A stretch of DNA of 60,953 bases from Ignavibacteria bacterium (GTDB lineage: Bacteria; Bacteroidota; Ignavibacteria; Tepidaquicellales; Tepidaquicellaceae), in assembly GCA_016873795.1 (NCBI GenBank), contig VGWA01000002.1, positions 1 to 60,953 on the forward strand. The letters are read 5' to 3'. A program made the translations under genes and the position numbers. Below, one piece after another: positions 45,336-54,740 of this stretch. The first letter of the stretch is position 1. Each line of letters opens with the position of its first letter. The notes below the pieces were generated by a model, which saw only the letters and a list, made by a program, of their open reading frames with translations, made no database searches and was not told the DNA's origin.

Positions 45336-45881
45336 ATGAATTATAAGGAAATATCATATAAACTGCTCGACCAGTATATCAAAAACGAAAATCTGAAAAA
45401 GCATTGTTATGCCGTGGAAACCTGCATGAAATATTATGCAAAGAAATTTAATGAAGATGAAGAAAGATGGGGTGCTGCGGGGTTGCTGCACGACCTCGAC
45501 TGGGAAATGTATCCCGATATTCACCCGAATGCACAACCGGAAATTCTCGAAAAAGAAAATTTCGATGAAGAATTTATAAATGCAATTCTCGGACATGCTT
45601 ATCCGGAAAGAACCCAGATAAAGCGCGATAGTTTGATGGCAAAGTATCTGTTTGCCTGTGATGAGGTTACGGGAATGGTAATTGCCTATTCTTTAATGAA
45701 ACCCGGAGGTCTTAAAGAAGTCGAACCGAGAGGAGTAATAAAAAAAATGAAAGATAAAGCATTTGTCAGAAATGTCAGCAGAGAAGATATTAAAAAAGGA
45801 GCGGAAGAAATCGGTATGGACCTGTCGGAACACCTGCAAAACGTAATAGATGCACTGAAAAATGATTCGAGGTTGATTTAA
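45336..45881 (+). CDS. HD-domain phosphohydrolase
   Basis: A 181 aa single-domain HD protein. The metal site is visible as HCYAVETCM (first His), GLLHDLDWEM (His-Asp pair) and HAYPERTQI; a second Asp is probably CDEVTG. It is close to the COG2316-type predicted hydrolases. Nucleotide or phosphate-ester hydrolysis is likely, substrate unknown. Translation probably continues directly from the NYN gene, as the TAA is followed at once by ATG. Confidence 0.8.
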   Translation: MNYKEISYKLLDQYIKNENLKKHCYAVETCMKYYAKKFNEDEERWGAAGLLHDLDWEMYPDIHPNAQPEILEKENFDEEFINAILGHAYPERTQIKRDSLMAKYLFACDEVTGMVIAYSLMKPGGLKEVEPRGVIKKMKDKAFVRNVSREDIKKGAEEIGMDLSEHLQNVIDALKNDSRLI

Positions 45882-45913
45882 ATTTATATTATTGTGTTAA
45901 CCGGAATTGAAAA

Positions 45914-46861
45914 ATGGCTTTAATTGAAATAAATAAACTTACAAAGGAATATTCCTCCGGAATCTTCAAAAGAAGAAAAGTACTTGCACTTAGTGATGTA
46001 TCACTTAATATCGAAGCAGGGAACATATTCGGGCTTCTCGGACCGAATGGCGCGGGGAAAACCACACTCGTGAAAGTATTGCTCGGAATTGCGTTCCCGA
46101 CTAAAGGCGCTGCGAAAATTTTCGGGAAAAACGTAAAAAATCATCGCATTAAAAAGCAAATCGGATATTTACCCGAAAACCACAGATATCCGGGATATCT
46201 TAACGGCGAAGAAGTGCTGAATTACTTCGGATTGCTCAGCGGAATGAAATATAAAGATTTTAAGGACAGAATTGATGAACTCCTGTCACTCGTGGGTCTT
46301 GAAAAATGGAAAAAAATGAAAATCGGAAAATATTCCAAAGGAATGATGCAAAGACTCGGCTTGGCTCAGTCTATAATTAATAATCCCGAAATTGTATTTC
46401 TGGATGAACCGACGGACGGAGTGGATCCTATCGGCAGAAAAGAAATAAGAGATATCCTGTTAGACCTTAAAAATAAAGGAAAAACCGTTTTTCTTAATTC
46501 ACACCTCCTGAGTGAAATTGAACTGGTTTGCGACAGAGTCGCAATATTAAATAAAGGATTTATGATTAAAGAAGGTAATATCAACGATATTACTGCGGTT
46601 TCCGACAGATACAGCTTTCTTACTTCCGATATCGGCGATGATTTTATAAATAAGTTGCTGCTGAATTATAACGCGGTTATCAGAAGTAAAAATAATATTA
46701 TCTTCGAAGCGGAGAATATAGAAAAACTGAATCTGATTATTGATTATTTACGGAAAGAAAATATTTTTATTCATGGCATTAACAGGGAAAAAGACACTCT
46801 GGAAAATATGTTTATAAATCTAATTGAACAACAAAAACAACAGCATCTGAATGGTAATTAA
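45914..46861 (+). CDS. ABC transporter ATP-binding protein
   Basis: A 315 aa ABC-2-type ATPase of the NatA/GldA sort. Walker A is GPNGAGKTT, the signature is YSKGMMQRL, Walker B is IVFLDEPTDGVDP, and the H-loop is NSHLLSE. The C-terminal 90 residues are an accessory domain common in this group. It overlaps its permease gene by 11 nt. It probably energises export or gliding/envelope-related transport; the cargo is unknown. Confidence 0.93.
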   Translation: MALIEINKLTKEYSSGIFKRRKVLALSDVSLNIEAGNIFGLLGPNGAGKTTLVKVLLGIAFPTKGAAKIFGKNVKNHRIKKQIGYLPENHRYPGYLNGEEVLNYFGLLSGMKYKDFKDRIDELLSLVGLEKWKKMKIGKYSKGMMQRLGLAQSIINNPEIVFLDEPTDGVDPIGRKEIRDILLDLKNKGKTVFLNSHLLSEIELVCDRVAILNKGFMIKEGNINDITAVSDRYSFLTSDIGDDFINKLLLNYNAVIRSKNNIIFEAENIEKLNLIIDYLRKENIFIHGINREKDTLENMFINLIEQQKQQHLNGN

Positions 46862-47684
46862 CACTTTCATAAAAGGAATTTTCAGAGAAGCATTAGCAAG
46901 AAAAATTATATTAACGATTTTCGGCATTATATCGTTTTTTATACTTATTCTTATTTTGCTCATTACCAATGAAGCTGTCAGGTTTCTGTTAAGCGCTCTC
47001 GAACAGACTTCCGGCGGTAATATGAAAGATGCCGTGATATTGTTTCAGTCTGAAATAATATCGAAAACACCCTTGCTGATGCTGATGTGTTCTTACATCG
47101 TTATCGTATCCGCTTTCATACCCTCGATGCTTAAGAAAGGCTACATCGACCTGATTTTATCTAAACCGATTTCAAGATTTCAGATTGTAACAGGACATTA
47201 TATTGCCGGAACTGTTTTGATATTTTTTATGAATCTGCTTCTGTTCGTTATTATCTGGATTGTCATTTCGGCGAAGACTTCTGTCTGGCATTTCCCTTTC
47301 TTGTATTCTGTTTTCTGGTTTACTTCGATTTTCGCGGTTCTGTATAGTATTGTCGTATTAATGGGATTTGTTACTAAAAATAATATTCTTACAATAATAA
47401 CAAGTATTTCTTTTTTCTTTCCTGTAACATGGCTGCTGTACTGGCTGAATAAATACTTCGAACAGGATACCCAGAATATAGTCTTCAGCAGTTTTGCGGA
47501 ATTCTTTATTAAGTTTTTCTATTATTTGTTTCCGAAAGTCTGGGATATTCAGGATATATGTATCTCTGTGGTTAAAGCGGAACCTCTTCCCGATAATTAT
47601 TTTGTATCCATCTCTTCAACCGTGCTGTTTACTCTCGTGATGTTGACCCTTGCAATTTATTATTTTAATAAAAAAGATTACTGA
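46851..47684 (+). CDS. ABC-2 type permease
   Basis: A 277 aa integral membrane protein with about six hydrophobic helices, including IILTIFGIISFFILILILLI, MLMCSYIVIVSAFIPSML, VLIFFMNLLLFVIIWIVI and the C-terminal SSTVLFTLVMLTLAIYYF. Its layout fits the ABC-2 permease superfamily. It overlaps the ATPase gene, and its stop codon shares an A with the next start (TGATG), so the three genes form one coupled unit. Confidence 0.85.
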   Translation: MVINTFIKGIFREALARKIILTIFGIISFFILILILLITNEAVRFLLSALEQTSGGNMKDAVILFQSEIISKTPLLMLMCSYIVIVSAFIPSMLKKGYIDLILSKPISRFQIVTGHYIAGTVLIFFMNLLLFVIIWIVISAKTSVWHFPFLYSVFWFTSIFAVLYSIVVLMGFVTKNNILTIITSISFFFPVTWLLYWLNKYFEQDTQNIVFSSFAEFFIKFFYYLFPKVWDIQDICISVVKAEPLPDNYFVSISSTVLFTLVMLTLAIYYFNKKDY

Positions 47685-48820
47685 TGAAAGAATATTTTAA
47701 AAGTTTGTGTACAACGGCTTTCAGATGCTTCTTCCGTCATTCCTTGTTTTCCTGCCGGTTATCCCTTACCGCCCTTTGCTTATTGCTCGCAGTTTACTTC
47801 GGGTGCGGAGGTAAACCCAAACCTGAAAAACTTCCATATTCGGTAAGACAGAATCTTAATTTGCTTCAGGAAAATCCTCAGTTCGTAATTTATATGAATT
47901 TCAAAAATATGAGACAAACGGAATTCTGGAAGGAAAATCTGAGGGACTCCATTATAAATGCCGAAAACACTTTCGGAAATTTAATGAATACTTTTAAAGC
48001 GGCAACGGGCGTTTCCATTGATGATAATCTTGATGAAATTTATTTTGCCAATTCCTGGCTCGGAGAAAACTCCATTATACTAAAAGGCATTTTCAACAGG
48101 GAAAAACTGAATAATTATATCCTTAATGATACTTTGTTTACAAAAGAAGATTTTAATGGAATTACTTTATATAAGAGTAATCAGAATAATCTGTATTTCT
48201 TTTTTAAAGATAATTTTACTCTGTGCGCCAGCAATTATACGAAACGGATAGAATCTATGATGAATACGACCGATACATCTCATACGGGATTATCGGCGAA
48301 CGAAAATATTATGAGTGTTGTAGACGATATCACTTATAAAGAATATTTCTGGATGTTTACTACCGAAAAGACTTTTATCAGAGGCGTGTTTGAAAATTAT
48401 TTAAAATCAAAATCGGGAATTTCGGATGCCGGGGAAATAAATAAATCCGATTCTGCAGTCATAGAGCAGTTTCAGCAAATAGATTCATCCGAAATTCAGG
48501 CGAATTTAATTCTGAATTCACTTTATAAAAGTATAAACTCGATATCTTTCTCGCTTGTGATGAAAGATGATTTGAAGTTTGTTATACAGTTCAAATGCAT
48601 TGATGACAGGTCGGCAGAACAACTTAAGCAGGCTGTCGGCGGAATTATAATAGTTTCTAAACTTTCCGCCACAGGCAAAGAAAAGAAAGATATCGGTCCC
48701 ACCGAAAAACTGCTCAATAAAGTGAAAATAGAAAATTACGATAACTACGTTTTTATCTATTTAACGGTTGAAAGAGAGAATATCATTCAGATAAGAGAAT
48801 CATTGGGCAAAACAAATTAG
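47684..48820 (+). CDS. Lipoprotein of unknown function coupled to ABC transporter
   Basis: A 378 aa predicted lipoprotein with an N-terminal hydrophobic stretch ending in a lipobox-like VYFGC (Cys about 41). The mature part begins with [18 protein letters not shown] and [16 protein letters not shown], a layout loosely like DUF3352-type secreted proteins; I cannot assign it firmly. Its start overlaps the permease stop (TGATG), so a role as a periplasmic partner of the transporter is plausible. It converges with fbp, and the two stop codons overlap by 4 nt (TTAG). Confidence 0.6.
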   Translation: MKEYFKSLCTTAFRCFFRHSLFSCRLSLTALCLLLAVYFGCGGKPKPEKLPYSVRQNLNLLQENPQFVIYMNFKNMRQTEFWKENLRDSIINAENTFGNLMNTFKAATGVSIDDNLDEIYFANSWLGENSIILKGIFNREKLNNYILNDTLFTKEDFNGITLYKSNQNNLYFFFKDNFTLCASNYTKRIESMMNTTDTSHTGLSANENIMSVVDDITYKEYFWMFTTEKTFIRGVFENYLKSKSGISDAGEINKSDSAVIEQFQQIDSSEIQANLILNSLYKSINSISFSLVMKDDLKFVIQFKCIDDRSAEQLKQAVGGIIIVSKLSATGKEKKDIGPTEKLLNKVKIENYDNYVFIYLTVERENIIQIRESLGKTN

Positions 48821-49833
48821 TCGTATTCCGAAATAAATTTTTCCGCCTGTTTTACGTCTTCTTTGCTTCCGATAAAAAGGGGAGTTCTCTGGTGTAAAGT
48901 CTCCGGTATTATGTCAAGTATTCTTGTTTTCCCGTCGCTTGACCTGCCGCCCGCCTGTTCCGCTATGAAACTCAGCGGATTTGCCTCATACATCAACCTT
49001 AATTTTCCGTGTTTGCTGTTCTTGTCTGCCGGATACATGAATATCCCGCCGTATAAAAGATTTCTGTGAAAATCCGCTACAAGCGAACCGACGTACCTGC
49101 CCGAATAAGGTCTACCTGTACTTTTGTCGTTTTGTTTCAGATAATCTATATATCTTTTTGTCCCTTCAGACCACTTTTCATAATTTCCTTCGTTAACCGA
49201 AAAGATTTTTGATTTTTTCGGGATTTTCATATTTTCGTGCGAAAGCAGGAATTCACCGACCGAAGGGTCAAGCGTAAACCCGTGTACTCCCTTGCCTGCC
49301 GTATAGACAAGTATAGTGCTGGAACCGTAAACAACATAACCGGCTGCTATCTGCTTAATACCCTGCTGAAGACAATCTTCTATTGTTCCCGGTCCGTGCG
49401 TGGATAACCTCTTGTAAATTGAAAAAATTGTTCCTATCGATATGTTGGCGTCAATGTTTGAAGAACCGTCAAGCGGGTCAAAATGACATACGTATTTGTT
49501 GTGCAGAACTTTATCCTCATATATTTCTTTTATCGGTATAAATGTCACTTCTTCCTCCGAACAAACTGCACAAATATGTCCTCCCATCTGCATTGAATAT
49601 GTAAGAATATCGTTTGCATATACATCCAGTTTCTTTACCTTTTCACCCTGAATGTTCTTCGTTCCCGTAAACCCCAGTATATCTATCAGTCCCGCCCTGT
49701 TTACTTCCAACGATATTACCTTGCACGCTAATGCTATATCGGCTAATAAATCGGAAAGCTGACCCGTAGCTTCCGGTATTTTTCTCTCCTCTTCGATTAT
49801 ATGCCTGTACAGTGTTTTGAACTTATATATCAT
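48817..49833 (-). CDS. fbp: Fructose-1,6-bisphosphatase class I
   Basis: A 338 aa class I FBPase from ATG 49833, which gives [13 protein letters not shown] and the usual family length. A longer in-frame extension to 50022 is Ile/Phe/Lys-rich and looks non-coding. The core [13 protein letters not shown] carries the metal-binding and catalytic Asp residues, and [19 protein letters not shown] and [21 protein letters not shown] are typical. It hydrolyses fructose 1,6-bisphosphate to fructose 6-phosphate in gluconeogenesis. Confidence 0.95.
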   Translation of the reverse strand: MIYKFKTLYRHIIEEERKIPEATGQLSDLLADIALACKVISLEVNRAGLIDILGFTGTKNIQGEKVKKLDVYANDILTYSMQMGGHICAVCSEEEVTFIPIKEIYEDKVLHNKYVCHFDPLDGSSNIDANISIGTIFSIYKRLSTHGPGTIEDCLQQGIKQIAAGYVVYGSSTILVYTAGKGVHGFTLDPSVGEFLLSHENMKIPKKSKIFSVNEGNYEKWSEGTKRYIDYLKQNDKSTGRPYSGRYVGSLVADFHRNLLYGGIFMYPADKNSKHGKLRLMYEANPLSFIAEQAGGRSSDGKTRILDIIPETLHQRTPLFIGSKEDVKQAEKFISEYD

Positions 49834-50124
49834 AATTGATGTTTTTCTTGAAATATAATATAAGAATTTTAAATTTATGTATCTATGATTGTGTTTTTCT
49901 CTTATAATAATTCTGATGTAAATCTGTACATAAAAATCTGTAAAATTTGCAAATATAGTATTGATTATGATAAAAAACCCTATTAATTTAATACTTTTAA
50001 TAAAAAATAATAATTTAAACATTTTATCCTTCGGAAGAGATTTTTTAGTAATTATATCGGAAAAAATTATAGAAACAAATTAAAAGTATATCAATAAATT
50101 TTTATAAATTTAAAAATATCTGAA
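49834..50124. other. Divergent AT-rich gap between fbp and T9SS beta-helix gene
   Basis: 291 bp, very AT-rich, with long A/T runs and no recognised RNA, palindrome or gene. It must supply promoters for the two outward-facing genes, but none stands out from the background. Confidence 0.4.
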
Positions 50125-53100
50125 ATGAAAAACTTAAAACTAATTTTAATCTTAATTTTAATATTTGCTGTTGATTCATATGCACAAATCGGGGGAACTG
50201 TCTATGTCGGTTCCGGACAAACTTATACTTCTTTTACAAGAGATGCAGCTGCAGGTCTTTTCAGAACTATTAATAATGTCGGATTAAGCAGTAACCTGAC
50301 GGTTTATGTCACTTCCGATATTACAAATGAGGACGGTGCAATCCTTTTAAATCAATGGTCAACCGGAAGCAGTTATACCGTTACAATTCTTCCGAGTGCA
50401 GCCACCATTCGAAATATTTACGGTTCAAATAGTTCATCTTTAATTTCATTGGACGGTGCGGATAACGTTACTTTTGACGGAAGGTACAGCGGTTCGGGTG
50501 TATATTTTAATATTTATAATACAAACAGTGACGGCTCTGTAATTCAAATGCGGAATGGTGCTACTTATAATACAATTCAGTACTGTAAACTTGGAAGCAG
50601 GGACGATGGAACAACCGGAACACAGGGTACTATAGGTTTTAGAAGCACTACCAATACAACAGGAAATAGTTATAATACAATTTCCTATTGTGAAATATAC
50701 AATAGCGATGCAACAGATCTCCCTGTTAACGGAGTTTATTCAGAAGGTAATGCATCTTATCCCAATTCGAATAATACGATATCAAACAATAAAATCTATA
50801 ATTTTGATTCTTATGGAATTTATATAAAATTTACGGGCAACGGAAATAACTGGACGATTACTGATAACAGTATATATTATAACGCAACAACGAGTACTGC
50901 TACCCAGGGTGGAATTTATTTTACACCCGGTCCTAATTCATCGGGCAATACAATATCAGGTAATTATGTCGGCGGTACTGCTGAACAATGCACGGGTAAC
51001 CACTGGGTTAACTCGGGTAACGTTACGGTTTTTGGTATAAGACTTGCTGTATCAACATCGACTAACGGAGCAACCGTAGAAGAAAATGTAATTAAAAAAT
51101 TCAGAATGACGAATGCAGGCGGTACTTCGACTATATTCTACGGAATATGGGCTGATAGCGGTATTTGCACTATCAATAATAATACTATCGGCGGCTCAGG
51201 TGCTGATTCGATCGGCTCAACCGGTGCCGGCGGATACGGCGGTATTTATTCCGATGTGTCCAATAGTATAACTATTACAAATAATACCGTGCAGTATATT
51301 ACTATGACTGCCTCGGCTAACGCTACTAACCGCTCTACTATTGCAAGAGGAATTTTGCATAACCACCCGAATGTTACATCCGGAACAAGAACAATAAATA
51401 TTTACGGTAACACATTAAGATATCTTAAATCAAACGGAAAAATCGATACTTACGAAGCAACTTTATGCGGTATTCATTACTGGGATGTAAGCACAAGTTC
51501 AACTGCAAATATTTATGATAACACTCTATATGACATTAAACTGACCAGTACGGACGGTACTAACACTTATGTTGCGGGCATAGACCTTGAAGACAGATAT
51601 TTCAATGTCTATGTTTATAGAAATAGAATATATAATATTTTTAATGATAATACCAATGGTGCTATTGCAATGGGCATAACATACTATACCGAATCTGCTC
51701 ATACAGAATCCGATAACATTTATGTTTATAATAATATGATATCTTTGATTACCGACCAGAACACATTGTTATTCGGCATAGCGGATTTGAGCGGCGATAA
51801 CACTAACAACCAAACAGCAAATGTTCATTATAATTCGGTTTATCTCGGCGGTACGGTAACAAGCGGCTCCAATAACTCCGCCGCTTTCAATAGAAGATAT
51901 CTTGGATTCTCCGGACGCCCCACCATTAATGCATTTACGAAAACAAAATTAAAAAATAATATTTTTATTAATAACAGAAGCGGCGGAACAGGAAAGCATT
52001 ATGCAATTATTAATGCTACTAACGGCGCCCCCACACAGGGCTGGTACCAGAATGCTTCTAATTATAACTTCCTTGTCGCAAACACTTCGACAGTCGGAGG
52101 CTGGGGAAATAACTCTATTACCGATTATACGTTCGCTAACTGGGTGCTGCAAAGCGGAACCCCGAAACAGGATAAAAACAGCTGGTGGAAATCATCGGTT
52201 ACCGCAGCAAATTTATTCAGTGCAGTTTCAACTGCTGATTTATCCGTGTTAAACACTAACACGGAAGCCTGGTATGTCAACGGAAAAGGTATTGCAGGTG
52301 ATTCCGTTAATAATATCGCAACAGATTATTATGGGAACTCCAGAACAACTACCCTTGGCATCGGTACGGATATCGGAGCTAATGAATTTAATGCTACTTC
52401 GACTCCCGAAAATGCAACTATGAGCGGAACTATCGGGTATGGTAATACTATTACATATACATACAACGGCAGAACACTTTCCACGATAACCTGGGGCAGT
52501 ACCGGAACATTGCCTTCCGCATTAACAATGTATTATTACTCCGGAAATGACCCTGAAGATATTATCCCCGGCGCAAACTATAGTAATGCATATTATAATT
52601 TTACGCCAACAGGCGGCTCGGGCTATGAATATTCAATTACAATGTATTATGACCCGGCAATTATGTACACCGCTCCTCAAACCGCTGATTTAAGATTGGC
52701 GAAAAAAGAAGTTGGCTCGAGCACCTGGGTTCTTCTGAGTAGCTCGGTTCCCAATCTTACAACGCAAACAGTTTCCTGCAGCGGACTGACCGGATTTTCA
52801 CAATTTACATATACGGATAATAACCATCCTCTTCCGGTGGAACTTGTTTCATTTACTGCCAATGTAATCGGTAACAATGTTAAATTAAACTGGAAAACCT
52901 CATCTGAACATAATAACGAAGGCTTTGATGTCGAAAGAAAGGAAGAAAAATCTTCATCCTGGTTAAAAATCGGTTTTGTTAAAGGAAGCAATAATTCCAA
53001 TTCTGCTAAAGATTATTCATTCGAAGATACTAAACTTCAGTCCGGAAAATATTCATATAGATTGAAACAAAAAGATTATAACGGCAATTTTCAGTATCAT

Positions 53101-53409
53101 AACCTGGAAAGTATTATCGAAGTAAATTCTCCGGATAAATTCGATTTGTCTCAGAATTATCCCAATCCGTTCAATCCTGTTACAAAAATTGATTATACAC
53201 TTCCTGCTGACGGAAAGGTTACCCTGAGAATATATGACATTACGGGAAAAGAAATTGCAACACTCGTTAAGGATGTTCAAAAATCCGGATATTATACCGT
53301 TCAGTTCGATGCCGGGAATTATGCAAGCGGAATTTATATCTATAAACTGAATTTCGAAAACGGTAAAGATAATTTCTCGATGATAAAGAAAATGGTGCTC
53401 GTAAAATAA
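50125..53409 (+). CDS. T9SS-sorted parallel beta-helix protein
   Basis: A 1094 aa exported protein. Signal peptide (about 1-20, ending DSYAQ). Residues 35-720 are rich in Asn/Gly/Thr repeats such as NNTISNNKIYNFDSYGIYI, NTISGNYVGG and ITNNTVQYI, typical of right-handed parallel beta-helices that often bind or cut polysaccharides. A beta-sandwich linker follows (LPVELVSFTANVIGNNVKLNWKTSSEHNNEGFDVER), a frequent module before sorting domains. The C-terminal LSQNYPNPFN...IYDITGKEIATL...IYIYKLNF is the T9SS sorting domain. No catalytic lyase residues can be assigned. Confidence 0.88.
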   Translation: MKNLKLILILILIFAVDSYAQIGGTVYVGSGQTYTSFTRDAAAGLFRTINNVGLSSNLTVYVTSDITNEDGAILLNQWSTGSSYTVTILPSAATIRNIYGSNSSSLISLDGADNVTFDGRYSGSGVYFNIYNTNSDGSVIQMRNGATYNTIQYCKLGSRDDGTTGTQGTIGFRSTTNTTGNSYNTISYCEIYNSDATDLPVNGVYSEGNASYPNSNNTISNNKIYNFDSYGIYIKFTGNGNNWTITDNSIYYNATTSTATQGGIYFTPGPNSSGNTISGNYVGGTAEQCTGNHWVNSGNVTVFGIRLAVSTSTNGATVEENVIKKFRMTNAGGTSTIFYGIWADSGICTINNNTIGGSGADSIGSTGAGGYGGIYSDVSNSITITNNTVQYITMTASANATNRSTIARGILHNHPNVTSGTRTINIYGNTLRYLKSNGKIDTYEATLCGIHYWDVSTSSTANIYDNTLYDIKLTSTDGTNTYVAGIDLEDRYFNVYVYRNRIYNIFNDNTNGAIAMGITYYTESAHTESDNIYVYNNMISLITDQNTLLFGIADLSGDNTNNQTANVHYNSVYLGGTVTSGSNNSAAFNRRYLGFSGRPTINAFTKTKLKNNIFINNRSGGTGKHYAIINATNGAPTQGWYQNASNYNFLVANTSTVGGWGNNSITDYTFANWVLQSGTPKQDKNSWWKSSVTAANLFSAVSTADLSVLNTNTEAWYVNGKGIAGDSVNNIATDYYGNSRTTTLGIGTDIGANEFNATSTPENATMSGTIGYGNTITYTYNGRTLSTITWGSTGTLPSALTMYYYSGNDPEDIIPGANYSNAYYNFTPTGGSGYEYSITMYYDPAIMYTAPQTADLRLAKKEVGSSTWVLLSSSVPNLTTQTVSCSGLTGFSQFTYTDNNHPLPVELVSFTANVIGNNVKLNWKTSSEHNNEGFDVERKEEKSSSWLKIGFVKGSNNSNSAKDYSFEDTKLQSGKYSYRLKQKDYNGNFQYHNLESIIEVNSPDKFDLSQNYPNPFNPVTKIDYTLPADGKVTLRIYDITGKEIATLVKDVQKSGYYTVQFDAGNYASGIYIYKLNFENGKDNFSMIKKMVLVK

Positions 53410-53854
53410 TAATAAGTTTGACGCGGAATGATAAGAAAAATATGCCGTAAGATGCAGGTTTAAATTTATAAAGAACATCTTTATTTCGCAGATAATGCCT
53501 GCACTTGCAGCAAAACTTTGTTAAGAATACGATTACCGATGATTACGGTGAAGATGTAATAATATTTTATTCTGAAATAATATCTTTATTAATACAATTA
53601 ACATTTTGCCCTCCTTTCAGGTAACCGTACCATCCCAAAAGTCAGAATATAATTCTTAAACATTTTTGTTTCCGCACGTGTATTTCTTGTTTAAACGGAA
53701 GTATAAATTCTGAAAAATTTATGCTCTTATAAAAAATCAGATTAAATAGTATTGCATTTTATATTCTACTCTTTGTGCCGAAGCCGTTATTGTGAAATTG
53801 ATTTTAATTGTTAATTTCACTATTTTTTCAGTAAATTTTAAAACTAAAACGATA
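53410..53854. other. Intergenic region with weak hairpins
   Basis: 445 bp. A 7-bp A/T-rich hairpin (ATAAAGA-ACA-TCTTTAT, 53468-53484) lies 58 bp after the T9SS stop and could be a weak terminator. Nearby ATTACCGATGATTACGGT (about 53532) has a 4-bp stem. No tRNA, ORF or repeat-family copy is seen. The in-frame stretch before 53855 (from TTG 53792) looks non-coding because the signal peptide begins at 53855. Confidence 0.35.
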
Positions 53855-54706
53855 ATGAAATTTAAAGTTTGGATATTAATAATTATTATATTAGTTTTTT
53901 GTAAAGTTTCTTTTTCTCAGTTTACGGGTATTGTATCTTACGATAATGCATACAGACATTTTACGGCAGGGGAGTTTGAAAAAGCTATTAAATACTATAA
54001 TGAATATCTGAAATCCTATCCGCGGGATGCTAAAGCATATAACGAAAGAGGTTTATGCCATGAAAGCCTGCGTCAGTATAAAAATGCCGAGGAAGATTAT
54101 TCTACGGCTATTACTCTGAAACCGGGATTCGACGTATATTATAATAACAGAGGATATGCCTACCTGAAAATGGGACTTACAGAAAAAGCCTATTCCGATT
54201 TCTCTCAATCGATTCTGTTAAATCCTTCGAGTACTAACGGTTATGAAGGCAGGGTGCATTCTCTTATTGACCTTGAAAAATTTCCTGCGGCTCTGACCGA
54301 TATAAATCACGCAATCTCACTCGATAATAATAACCCGTTGTTTTATAACTTAAGAGCAGTGATTTACGGACTTCTCGAAGATACAGTCAGAATGTTCGAG
54401 GATATCGAAAGAATACTCGATTATTATCCCGAAGATTTTTTAAGAAATTATAAATCTCAGTTCGTTGTCCTTGCCCTCGATAACCTTGCAGTCAGTGTTG
54501 ATGAATATACAAAAATGATGAAAGAAAACCCCGACGATTATTTCTTATATTTCGTAAGAGGTTTCAGCTATCTGCAGCTGAAAAGATTCACGGCTTCAAT
54601 AAATGATTTTGAAAAGTTTATATCAATGTGTCACCCCTGGCAGGAAAGATATATCTCTTTTGCAAAACGCTTTATCGATATTGCAAAAGAATATACAGAA
54701 AAATAA
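53855..54706 (+). CDS. Secreted TPR-repeat protein 4
   Basis: A 283 aa protein from ATG 53855, chosen because it starts the signal peptide (MKFKVWILIIIILVFCKVSFSQ). About five TPR units follow (FEKAIKYYNEYLKSYPRD, YKNAEEDYSTAITLKPGF, TEKAYSDFSQSILLNPSS). It resembles the three TPR proteins at 12590-15059 and is probably a distant paralog. It is isolated and converges with the minus-strand T9SS gene. Partner unknown. Confidence 0.75.
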   Translation: MKFKVWILIIIILVFCKVSFSQFTGIVSYDNAYRHFTAGEFEKAIKYYNEYLKSYPRDAKAYNERGLCHESLRQYKNAEEDYSTAITLKPGFDVYYNNRGYAYLKMGLTEKAYSDFSQSILLNPSSTNGYEGRVHSLIDLEKFPAALTDINHAISLDNNNPLFYNLRAVIYGLLEDTVRMFEDIERILDYYPEDFLRNYKSQFVVLALDNLAVSVDEYTKMMKENPDDYFLYFVRGFSYLQLKRFTASINDFEKFISMCHPWQERYISFAKRFIDIAKEYTEK

Positions 54707-54740
54707 TTTTCTCCCTCCTGCTTCTGAAAATTAAATAATC

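Noticed and set aside
49834-50022. N-terminal extension of fructose-1,6-bisphosphatase
   Set aside because: Residues are Ile/Phe/Tyr/Lys-rich from AT-rich DNA and would make the enzyme 63 residues longer than the family.
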